Shown: one piece after another, positions 56,230-64,000 of the stretch | Position numbering within the stretch: the stretch's first letter is position 1 | Layout of the letters: the number at the start of each line of letters is the position of its first letter | Origin: Oscillospiraceae bacterium | GTDB taxonomy: Bacteria > Bacillota > Clostridia > Oscillospirales > Oscillospiraceae | Length of the DNA stretch: 64,000 bases | Direction: 5' to 3' | Assembly (NCBI GenBank): GCA_015067585.1 | Contig: SVMC01000006.1 | Span: forward strand, 1 to 64,000 | Notes under the pieces: generated by a model | Database searches by the model: none | What the model saw: only the letters and a program-made list of their open reading frames with translations | What the model was told of the DNA's origin: nothing | Made by a program: the position numbers and the translations under genes

Positions 56230-56619
56230 TTATATTCTCCCTTCCAATTGCTTTAGCAGAGCGCGATCTGCAGGGCATAGATCCAATGCGCCTGCCTCCC
56301 CTGCTGTGACCCATGCCAGCTCGCTGTGTTCCAACAGCCGGGGTTCTCCTTCTATAAGATTGGTTTTGATCAATGACAGCCGGATCGAAAGCTCAGGATA
56401 ATCATGCTCTACCCCGGCCAGTTCTTCCTTTGCAAAAACCTGAATACCCAACTCCTCCCACAGCTCCCGCTCGATGGCCTGCTGCTTCGTTTCGCCGGAT
56501 TCGACCTTGCCGCCGGGAAATTCCCATTGCCCGCCCCGCGCCTTATGCATGGGCCGACGGCAGAGCAAAAAACGACCATTTTGAACAAGGCAAGCCGCAA
56601 CTACTTCAAGATGCTTCAT
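56230..56619 (-). CDS. NUDIX (MutT-like) nucleoside triphosphate pyrophosphohydrolase
   Basis: GGQWEFPGGKVESGETKQQAIERELWEELGI Nudix box; start MKHLEV at 56619. Confidence 0.93.
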   Translation of the reverse strand: MKHLEVVAACLVQNGRFLLCRRPMHKARGGQWEFPGGKVESGETKQQAIERELWEELGIQVFAKEELAGVEHDYPELSIRLSLIKTNLIEGEPRLLEHSELAWVTAGEAGALDLCPADRALLKQLEGRI

Positions 56620-56680
56620 CGTTTCAATTCCTTTCATCTTCTCCCGAAATTATACCACAGTTTTAACTGCATTTCTACCA

Positions 56681-56724
56681 AAAGAGGCCCGCCGCAAAAT
56701 CAAAGTTTTGCAGTGGGCCTTTCA
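56681..56724 (-). terminator. Terminator downstream of the 138-aa protein
   Basis: Minus strand AAAGGCCC ACT GCAAAA..TTTTGC GGC GGGCCTCTTTT. Confidence 0.7.
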
Positions 56725-56733
56725 TCATAGTAT

Positions 56734-57150
56734 TTATCGTTTGATTCGATGCGAGATATGCGTAAAGAAATCAAGAACTACGGTTATATCATGATCATAG
56801 ATGTCCGTAAAAAAGTAAAACTGATCTGCCATTCCAAATACCCGGTTAATCCCGCGCAGACAACCACAGCAGTCAAAGGAGTAGCGCACACTAATTCGGT
56901 CTATATGGCGTTCAATTCTAATATCAAGCTCAAATTGTTCTGAAATCTTAATAGCCGCATGAATGAACTCCTTACTGGTTCTGACTCTTTCCGGAATGAG
57001 TGTATAAACTGTGTTTGCTTGAATACTTTCTATTAGCTCTGCAAAACTTTTGTACTCCAATGTATCGGTATCATTCGGTTCTATCTGCTCATTTAACAGA
57101 CTTAGATCGTCATGAGGGTATTTCTTTTCATAGATTATTTCCACTTTCAT
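56734..57150 (-). CDS. Uncharacterised 138-aa protein
   Basis: MKVEIIYEKKYPHDDLSLLNE...; operon-like with the SLOG gene; SD present. Confidence 0.6.
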   Translation of the reverse strand: MKVEIIYEKKYPHDDLSLLNEQIEPNDTDTLEYKSFAELIESIQANTVYTLIPERVRTSKEFIHAAIKISEQFELDIRIERHIDRISVRYSFDCCGCLRGINRVFGMADQFYFFTDIYDHDITVVLDFFTHISHRIKR

Positions 57151-57154
57151 ATGC

Positions 57155-57643
57155 TCATCCCTCTATGCAGATAATTGGAATCCCGTTTTTTGCAGCATAA
57201 TCAATTGTATTTTTTGTTCCGCCCTTTTTCCCGTTGTATACGGCAATGATACTCGCAGCATGGTCAACCATCCATCGATTCCTGATTTGGAAACAGGCTC
57301 GACTATAGCTATTGCAAATATATTGTACAGAATCAGCAGAAGCCAGAATTTCCCGATATTGTCTCTGCCATTCCTCTTTCCAACCTGATTCAAAGCCATC
57401 ATAAGGGCATGCACACAGTAGCTTTACATCCTCATTTTCATCCCGCAGCTTTAATACGATTTGTGCTGCCCAAAGATCGACTCCCCGTGCCATACCTGTG
57501 ATAAAGACATTTGGTCCATCACTAACAGCCTGATAGATTTGTTTTTCTAAATCTACTCTGATATCCTGCTCGGTCCGAATCAGCTTTTCCGGACGATGAC
57601 CGGTAAAGCACACCTGCTTAATTCGGTTTTCAAATTCAAGCAT
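57155..57643 (-). CDS. SLOG-family (DUF1273/DprA-like Rossmann) protein
   Basis: CFTGHRPEKLIRTEQD; VFITGMARGVDLWAAQIVLKLRDE; MVDHAASIIAVYNGKKGGTKNTIDYA. Confidence 0.85.
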   Translation of the reverse strand: MLEFENRIKQVCFTGHRPEKLIRTEQDIRVDLEKQIYQAVSDGPNVFITGMARGVDLWAAQIVLKLRDENEDVKLLCACPYDGFESGWKEEWQRQYREILASADSVQYICNSYSRACFQIRNRWMVDHAASIIAVYNGKKGGTKNTIDYAAKNGIPIICIEG

Positions 57644-57768
57644 ACCAATTCCTCCGCATCAAAATCTTCTAATATCACATCCTAACACATATCTATTTTC
57701 ATTTCAAGTTGTAAGTATTCTATTTCTCATTTCGGAAGTAAAATAGTTATAAGTAAGGTGGTGATGCT

Positions 57769-58083
57769 ATGGATACACATGCTCGTCTCCAACAATTATT
57801 GCGGGAGCGCGGATGGACTGAATACAAGCTTTCTAAAGCGTGTGGTTTGGCGCAGTCCACAATTGGCAATATCTTTAGAAGAAATACGATTCCTTCTATT
57901 GCAACACTTGAGACGATCTGCAAGGGATTCGGCATCACGATGTCGCAGTTTTTTGCTGATGCCGATATGGTGGAACTAACCGCAGACACAAAAGAACTGT
58001 TTGATTGCTGGATCTGTCTGACACCAAGTCAAAAAGCAGCTGCCATTCAAATGCTTAAAGCTATGAGCCATGATAATGAGTAA
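57769..58083 (+). CDS. XRE-family helix-turn-helix regulator
   Basis: LLRERGWTEYKLSKACGLAQSTIGNIFRRNTIPSIATLETICKGFGITMSQFF. Confidence 0.92.
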   Translation: MDTHARLQQLLRERGWTEYKLSKACGLAQSTIGNIFRRNTIPSIATLETICKGFGITMSQFFADADMVELTADTKELFDCWICLTPSQKAAAIQMLKAMSHDNE

Positions 58084-58088
58084 ACAAA

Positions 58089-58122
58089 TCCGGAATCTGC
58101 TGTGCAGATTCCGGACTTTTCT
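58089..58122. terminator. Terminator between convergent HTH and pyrI genes
   Basis: TCCGGAATCTGC TGT GCAGATTCCGGA CTTTTCTCTT. Confidence 0.85.
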
Positions 58123-58123
58123 C

Positions 58124-58552
58124 TTATTTAATAATGCTGGGCGCTACATTTTCGCAGTAGATGCAGCGGTAAACCTTGTTGACGGGGTCGGTGAGGCGGA
58201 ATTCGTGTACCAGTTCCTGCTCGGTGGAGGTGATGCAGCGGGGATTCTTGCAGCGGATGACGCCGCGGATACGCTCGGGAAGGGTCAGGTGTTCCCGCTT
58301 TGCCAGCTTGCCGTCCTGAATGATGTTGACGGTGATGCCGGGATCGATATAGGCCAGAATGTCGAAGTTCAGGTCGATGACCTTGGCCACCTTGATGATG
58401 TCCTTGCTGCCCATCTTTTCGCTTTCCGCATTCTCAATCATGGCAACGGTGCAGTCCAGATTGTGCAACTTCAGGATCTGATAGATCTCCATGCCGCGGC
58501 CTGCGGTGATGTGGTCTAAAACGATGCCATCCTTGATTTGTCCAATGATCAT
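58124..58552 (-). CDS. pyrI: Aspartate carbamoyltransferase regulatory chain
   Basis: [32 protein letters not shown]...YRCIYCEN zinc site. Confidence 0.95.
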   Translation of the reverse strand: MIIGQIKDGIVLDHITAGRGMEIYQILKLHNLDCTVAMIENAESEKMGSKDIIKVAKVIDLNFDILAYIDPGITVNIIQDGKLAKREHLTLPERIRGVIRCKNPRCITSTEQELVHEFRLTDPVNKVYRCIYCENVAPSIIK

Positions 58553-59466
58553 ACCGTTACCTCCAGAAGCTTAAGGATCAGCGCCATACGCATGAACTTG
58601 CCGTTCAGCACCTGCTTAAAGTAGCAGGCTCTGGGATCATCGTCCACTGCAACGGAAATTTCATTGACTCTGGGCAGGGGGTGCAGAATGCTGAGATCCG
58701 GCTTGGCATTCTTCAGCTTCTGCGGGGTCAGGATATAGGTGTCCTTCAGACGGACATAGTCTTCTTCGTTGAAGAAGCGCTCACGCTGTACACGGGTCAT
58801 ATAGAGGATGTCCAGCTTGGGCATGGCCCGCTCAAGGCTGCGCTCTTCTTCATAGGGAATGCCCTTGGGATCCAGTACATCGGTCTTGATATAATCAGGA
58901 ATCTGCAGCTCTTCCGGAGAGATGAAGATGAACTTCACACCGGCATAGCGGGACATGGCGCTGACCAGAGAATGGACGGTACGGCCAAACTTCAGGTCGC
59001 CGCAAAGACCAATGGTCAGATTCTCAAAGGTGTTCTTCTCACGGTGAATGGTCAGAAGGTCAGCCAGAGTCTGGGTGGGATGGAAATGACCGCCGTCACC
59101 TGCATTGATGATGGGGACCCAATCCCGGCGGGAGGCCACCAGCGGGGCACCTTCCTTGGGATGGCGCATGGCAATAATATCAGCATAGCAGCTTACGGTG
59201 CGGACCGTATCGCTGACGCTCTCGCCCTTGGCAGCGGAGCTGCTGGAGGCTTCGGAAAAGCCCAGTACCTGACCGCCCAGCTCGTACATGGCAGCTTCAA
59301 AGCTCAGACGGGTACGGGTGGAAGGTTCAAAGAACAATGTTGCCAGCTTTTTGCCGTGGCAGGCTTCGCTGTACTTCCCGGGATCGGCAATGATATCCTC
59401 TGCGATTTCAATGAGAGAATCGATCTCCTGGGTGGACAGCTCCATAATATCGATCAGGTGCTTCAC
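58549..59466 (-). CDS. pyrB: Aspartate carbamoyltransferase catalytic chain
   Basis: [38 protein letters not shown]. Confidence 0.97.
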   Translation of the reverse strand: MKHLIDIMELSTQEIDSLIEIAEDIIADPGKYSEACHGKKLATLFFEPSTRTRLSFEAAMYELGGQVLGFSEASSSSAAKGESVSDTVRTVSCYADIIAMRHPKEGAPLVASRRDWVPIINAGDGGHFHPTQTLADLLTIHREKNTFENLTIGLCGDLKFGRTVHSLVSAMSRYAGVKFIFISPEELQIPDYIKTDVLDPKGIPYEEERSLERAMPKLDILYMTRVQRERFFNEEDYVRLKDTYILTPQKLKNAKPDLSILHPLPRVNEISVAVDDDPRACYFKQVLNGKFMRMALILKLLEVTV

Positions 59467-60107
59467 GCTTCGCTCCCCTTTCCGATCCAGCTTTCATCAG
59501 AGGGGCAGTTACGGAAAGCGATCAGGCGGGCCACATCCTCAGGACGGATATAACCTTCTTCTGCGGCGGTCTCGGCAACGGTGTCGAAATCCGTCAGGGA
59601 ATGGTTGATGACATCTGCTGCGCTCAGACGGTCAAGGCCCTTCTGCATGCCGTAGGTGAAGATGCTGACGATGCCCAGCACTTCCGCACCGGCTTCGCGA
59701 AGAATGTTGACCACTTCGATGACGCTGCCGCCGGTGGAGATCAGGTCTTCCACCACAACGGTCTTCTGACCCGGCTTCAGGGCGCCTTCAATCTGGTTCT
59801 TTCTGCCGTGATCCTTGGCACCGGAGCGGACATAGCCCATGGGCAGGCCCAGAATATGGCCGGTGATGGCAGCGTGGGCGATACCGGCGGTGCTGGTGCC
59901 CATCAGGATCTCAGCCTCGGGATAATAGGTCTTTACCAGCTCTGCAAGGCCCTGCTCCACATCGTTGCGCACGGCAACATCGGAGAGGGTGAGTCGGTTA
60001 TCACAGTAAACAGGGCTCTTAATGCCGCTGGCCCAGATGAAGGGTTCTTCCGGACGGAAAAAAACGGCACGAATACGAAGAAGGTCTTTTGCAATCAGCT
60101 TTTTCAT
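59463..60107 (-). CDS. pyrE: Orotate phosphoribosyltransferase
   Basis: [39 protein letters not shown]. Confidence 0.95.
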   Translation of the reverse strand: MKKLIAKDLLRIRAVFFRPEEPFIWASGIKSPVYCDNRLTLSDVAVRNDVEQGLAELVKTYYPEAEILMGTSTAGIAHAAITGHILGLPMGYVRSGAKDHGRKNQIEGALKPGQKTVVVEDLISTGGSVIEVVNILREAGAEVLGIVSIFTYGMQKGLDRLSAADVINHSLTDFDTVAETAAEEGYIRPEDVARLIAFRNCPSDESWIGKGSEA

Positions 60108-60814
60108 TCTTGTTCTCCTTTCACGAACTGGGCAACGCAGCGGCGGTATGCTTCCACGGGATCCGCTGCAGCGGTAATGGGACGGCCCACAACGATATAG
60201 TCAGAGCCGTTCATACGGGCGGCATAGGGGGTCATAACTCTCACCTGATCGCCCACAGCGCCGCCTGCAAAGCGGACACCGGGAGTCACGGTCAGGAATT
60301 CGTCACCGCAGACCTCATGCACGCGGGCAGCTTCCAGAGGAGAGCAGACCACGCCGTCGAGGCCGGCGATCTTGGCATTCTTTGCATAGTGCATAACGGT
60401 TTCATCCATGGGACGGTCAATGAGCAGATCCTCATGGAGCTTTTCCTCACTGGTGGAGGTGAGCTGAGTCACGGCGATGAGCAGGGGGCGAGTGCCATCG
60501 GGACGGCGCAGACCTTCCAGACCTGCTTCCATCATGGCGATGGTGCCGCCGGCGTGGAGGTTTACGATGTCCACATTCAGCTTGGACAGAACAGCCATGG
60601 CCTTCTTTACGGTGTTGGGAATATCGTGCAGCTTCAGATCAAGGAAGATCTTATGGCCGCGGCGCTTGATCTCGGTGATGATCTCGGGACCGGCAGCATA
60701 GAACAGCTCCATACCGATTTTCAAAAAAGGCTTTTCTTCCTGGAACAGGTCAAGGAACTTCAGGGTTTCTTCTTTACCCGCAAAATCGCAGGCAATAATC
60801 ACGTCTCTACTCAT
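60104..60814 (-). CDS. pyrF: Orotidine-5'-phosphate decarboxylase
   Basis: VIIACDFAG; IFLDLKLHDIPNTVKKAM; DYIVVGRPIT. Confidence 0.95.
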   Translation of the reverse strand: MSRDVIIACDFAGKEETLKFLDLFQEEKPFLKIGMELFYAAGPEIITEIKRRGHKIFLDLKLHDIPNTVKKAMAVLSKLNVDIVNLHAGGTIAMMEAGLEGLRRPDGTRPLLIAVTQLTSTSEEKLHEDLLIDRPMDETVMHYAKNAKIAGLDGVVCSPLEAARVHEVCGDEFLTVTPGVRFAGGAVGDQVRVMTPYAARMNGSDYIVVGRPITAAADPVEAYRRCVAQFVKGEQE

Positions 60815-61725
60815 CTGTGTGCTCCTCCAATCAAATCTTCTAAGTTATTCACATGATATTTTTCCATGGTTTTCGGCAGATCATTGATGATATCCCGGCA
60901 GGCCCAGGGATTCACCAGGTTGGCAGCGCCCACCTCAACGGCAGTGGCACCCGCCAGCATCAGCTCCAGAACATCCTCTGCGGTGCTTACGCCGCCCATA
61001 CCCACAATGGGGATCTTGACCGCTTTGTAGACCTGATATACCATCCGCACTGCCAGAGGCAGGATGGCGCTGCCGGACAGGCCGCCGGTGCCGTTGGCAA
61101 GCAGCGGCTTTTTCTTCTTCAGGTCGATGCGCATACCCAACAGGGTGTTGATGAGGCTCACGCCATCAGCACCTGCGTCCTCACAGGCCTTCGCAATGGC
61201 GGCAATGTCCGTCACATTGGGAGAAAGCTTGATAATGAGCGGCTTATTGGTAACTTTACGAACAGCACTTGTGACTTCCGCCGCCATTTTGGGGTCGGTG
61301 CCGAAGCTCATGCCACCGCCGTGCACGTTGGGGCAGCTGATATTGACTTCCAGCCAGCCAATCTGGGGCAGTTCATCAAATTTCTCGCAAAGGGTCACAT
61401 ATTCATCAATGGCAAAGCCGCTGACATTGGCCATCACAGGCTTATGGAAGCACTGGGACAGCTTCGGAAGCTCTTCGCTGATGACCTTTTCCATGCCGGG
61501 GTTCTGCAGGCCCACGGCATTGAGCATACCGGAAGGGCACTCGGCGATGCGGGGGGTGGGATTGCCGAAGCGGGGCTCCACCGTAGTGCCCTTAAAAGAG
61601 AAGGTGCCGAGGCAGTTGATATCATAAAGCTCCGCGAACTCGTAGCCGAAGCCGAAGGTGCCGCTGGCAGGAATGATGGGGTTGTCCATTTCAATGCCGC
61701 AGAGCGTAACCTTGGTGTTTACCAT
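60811..61725 (-). CDS. pyrD: Dihydroorotate dehydrogenase B catalytic subunit
   Basis: NPIIPASGTFGFGYEFAELYDIN; EVNISCPNVHGGGMSFGTDP; IVGMGGVSTAEDVLELMLAGATAVEVG. Confidence 0.96.
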   Translation of the reverse strand: MVNTKVTLCGIEMDNPIIPASGTFGFGYEFAELYDINCLGTFSFKGTTVEPRFGNPTPRIAECPSGMLNAVGLQNPGMEKVISEELPKLSQCFHKPVMANVSGFAIDEYVTLCEKFDELPQIGWLEVNISCPNVHGGGMSFGTDPKMAAEVTSAVRKVTNKPLIIKLSPNVTDIAAIAKACEDAGADGVSLINTLLGMRIDLKKKKPLLANGTGGLSGSAILPLAVRMVYQVYKAVKIPIVGMGGVSTAEDVLELMLAGATAVEVGAANLVNPWACRDIINDLPKTMEKYHVNNLEDLIGGAHR

Positions 61726-62447
61726 ATGATTTCCTCCTTTTTCAGCACAGGGCCTTCCTTGCAGATGCGCTTGTTGCCGTATTTCGTCTTGCAGCTGCAG
61801 CCCATGCAGGCGCCGAAGCCGCAGCCCATGCGCTCTTCAAAGCTGAAGGCGCCGGAGGTCTCGGACTTGTCATAGACCGCCTTGAGCATGGGTTCGGGAC
61901 CGCAGGTACATACATAGTCATAGTCCATGGTCATGGCATTGGTGACAAAGCCGGGAACGCCGTAGGAGCCGTCTACCGTGGTGACGGTAACATTGGCACC
62001 GATGGCGGTAAACTCTTTTTCGTAGAAGATCTCATCCTTGGTGTTGAAGCCAAGGATGACGGAAACCTGAGCGCCCCGGGCGATCAGTTCCTTTGCCAGC
62101 AGATACATGGGAGGCACACCCGCACCGCCGCCGATGAGCAGAGGCTTCTCGCCGCACTCGGCAACAGCATAACCGTTGCCAAGACCTACCAGCAGGTCAA
62201 GCTTGTCGCCGGGCTGCAGGGAGGCCATGTACTCGGTGCCGTGACCCACCACCTTGTAGATGAGGGTCAGCTTGCCATCCTCACAGTCGCATACGGAGAT
62301 GGGTCTTCTGAGATAATAGCCGGGCAGGGCGATCTGCACGAACTGCCCCGGTGCGGTATTGCCGGAGGTATCGCCCAGCAGCAGCATTTCATACACGCCG
62401 GGTGCGATCAGTCGGTTATGAGCGATCTCAAAGGTACTTTGTTTCAT
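61719..62447 (-). CDS. pyrK: Dihydroorotate dehydrogenase electron-transfer subunit
   Basis: APGQFVQIALPGYYLRRPISVCDCEDGKLTLIYKVVGHGTEYM; MGCGFGACMGCSCKTKYGNKRICKEGPV [2Fe-2S]. Confidence 0.95.
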   Translation of the reverse strand: MKQSTFEIAHNRLIAPGVYEMLLLGDTSGNTAPGQFVQIALPGYYLRRPISVCDCEDGKLTLIYKVVGHGTEYMASLQPGDKLDLLVGLGNGYAVAECGEKPLLIGGGAGVPPMYLLAKELIARGAQVSVILGFNTKDEIFYEKEFTAIGANVTVTTVDGSYGVPGFVTNAMTMDYDYVCTCGPEPMLKAVYDKSETSGAFSFEERMGCGFGACMGCSCKTKYGNKRICKEGPVLKKEEIIW

Positions 62448-63721
62448 CCAATCTCCTCCATTTCTCCATCCGTCCAGGCGATTTTACCGCCTGCCACCGT
62501 CATGCGGCAGCGACCCTGTACCTCCCATCCGATGAAAGGCATACTCTTGCCCTTGGACAGGAATTCTTCGGGGTCAATTTTATAAGAATGATTCAGATCA
62601 AAAATCGTGAAATCCGCACGAGCGCCAAGGTCAAGGCCGCCGTCAAAGCCAAAGCGGCGGTTAGGTGCGTCGTGAAGAAGCTCCATCAGCCGTTCCATGG
62701 TGATGACACCGGTCTTTACCAGATGGGTGTAGACCAGTGCAAAGGCGGTCTCGATGCCCACGATGCCCATGGCACTTCCCTTCAGACCCCGGCTCTTTTC
62801 TTCCGCGCTGTGGGGGGCGTGGTCTGTGGCGATCATGTCGATGGTGCCGTCGCAAATGCCTTGGATGAGGGCTTCACGGTCTTCTGCACTGCGCAGCGGC
62901 GGATTCATTTTGAATCTGCCGTCTTCCTCCAGCTTGGAATCATCTAAAACCAGATAATGCGGGCCTGTCTCGCAGGTCACATCCAGACCTTCCGCCTTTG
63001 CCTTGCGGATCAGCTCCACGCTTTCCTTTGCGGAAATGTGACACACATGGTAGCTGCAGCCGGTTTTGCGAACCAGCTCCAGATCCCGGGCAATGGGACC
63101 CCATTCGGACTCGCTGCAGATGCCCAAATGACCGTGGGCTTTGGCGTATTCGCCGTCGTGGATATAACCGCCGTGGAGCAGGGCATTGTCTTCGCAGTGC
63201 GCCACGATGCACTTCCCTACCCGCTTGGCTTCCAGCATGGCTTTTTCCATCATGCCGGTCTCCTGTACGCCGCTGCCGTCATCGGAGAAGGCCACAACAT
63301 TGGAAGCAATGGCATCAAAGTCCGCCAGTTTTTCCCCCTTGCGGTCCACGGTGATGGCACCGTAGGGGATCACCCGGATGCAGGCATCGGCTGCGATGGC
63401 ATCGAGCTGAGGCTTCAGATGCTCTGCTGTGTCCGGTGTAGGTGAGAGATTGGGCATGGCGCACACCGTGGTATAGCCGCCCCGGGCAGAAGCCTTTGTT
63501 CCGGTTTCAATGGTCTCTTTATAAGAAAAGCCCGGCTCACGCAGATGCACATGCACATCCACGAAACCGGGTAACAACACCAATCCGGTGCAATCAAAAA
63601 CACGAGTATCCGCGCCGGAAGATCCATCCATCGGCACGCAAACACCATTGGAAACACGAATGTCCTCTGAAACGAATTTACCTTCACGATAAACAAGACC
63701 GTTTCTGAAAACAAAATCCAT
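62444..63721 (-). CDS. pyrC: Dihydroorotase
   Basis: LLPGFVDVHVHLREPGFSYKETIETGTKASARGGYTTVCAMPN; IATDHAPHSAEEK. Confidence 0.96.
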   Translation of the reverse strand: MDFVFRNGLVYREGKFVSEDIRVSNGVCVPMDGSSGADTRVFDCTGLVLLPGFVDVHVHLREPGFSYKETIETGTKASARGGYTTVCAMPNLSPTPDTAEHLKPQLDAIAADACIRVIPYGAITVDRKGEKLADFDAIASNVVAFSDDGSGVQETGMMEKAMLEAKRVGKCIVAHCEDNALLHGGYIHDGEYAKAHGHLGICSESEWGPIARDLELVRKTGCSYHVCHISAKESVELIRKAKAEGLDVTCETGPHYLVLDDSKLEEDGRFKMNPPLRSAEDREALIQGICDGTIDMIATDHAPHSAEEKSRGLKGSAMGIVGIETAFALVYTHLVKTGVITMERLMELLHDAPNRRFGFDGGLDLGARADFTIFDLNHSYKIDPEEFLSKGKSMPFIGWEVQGRCRMTVAGGKIAWTDGEMEEIG

Positions 63722-63798
63722 GGAAATACTCCTTTCTGCTCAAAAGAACGGACTTCAGGCAGATGCTTGTCCCAAAGTCCGCATATTTGATTTTTATT

Positions 63799-63827
63799 AG
63801 AATATCATGACACCATTATAAAGTCAA
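63799..63827 (-). promoter_or_regulatory. Probable promoter of the pyr operon
   Basis: TTGACT-17-TATTCT on the minus strand. Confidence 0.6.
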
Positions 63828-64000
63828 GATGCGATAAAATGATTTGTGAAATCTTGTAAAGTAATTGAAAAACAGAAGCACAAATATACAATATTTTGTG
63901 GTTATTGACACCAAATACGCAACATATACGGTTTTATGATACAATATATTGTGAATTCCGTCAAAAAGCCACTTATTTTTTTGTGAATATTCTCCGTTCT

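Noticed and set aside
63755-63784. pyr mini-ORF as a firm leader-peptide call
   Set aside because: No SD and almost no 5' leader; kept only as a low-interest finding.

Overview
The window reads as ~64 kb of chromosome from an endospore-forming, low-GC-type Gram-positive of the class Clostridia. This rests on gpr, cotJ, cwlD, ECF transporter genes and Firmicutes-style promoters. Most of it is core metabolism. Recognisable blocks are: truA-ecfT-ecfA2-ecfA1; a PBP1A; a 6S-like RNA; rpsT; gpr; a tRNA-Leu and two tRNA-Ser genes; comM-like/thiI/cinA; a secreted SLH-M14 peptidase; rsmI and a tRNA methyltransferase; a ClpC-type ATPase; pdxY; a metY-metA operon; an NifU-like/GGGtGRT operon; proBA; a cotJ spore-coat operon diverging from cwlD; radA; a tyrosine recombinase; a complete 10-gene histidine operon headed by a TrpR-like regulator; pfkA; a small-gene stress/accessory cluster; and a fully coupled pyrCKDFEBI operon. 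The strongest lead is upstream of metY. An 18-codon leader ORF (MKTVYTHTTMMMRSTACV) with three consecutive Met codons lies between a consensus promoter and an intrinsic terminator. Mutually exclusive pairings can be read directly from the sequence, giving a candidate ribosome-mediated methionine attenuator. Other leads are: a 3'-end duplication of the GGGtGRT gene with only synonymous differences, split by a hairpin element; a multi-hairpin 'ATGATATA' repeat cluster; a palindromic operator inside the his promoter; a CxxC/CxxC insertion in the PBP1A; and a fused CotJA-CotJB ORF. All calls come from reading the sequence; no database searches were run.
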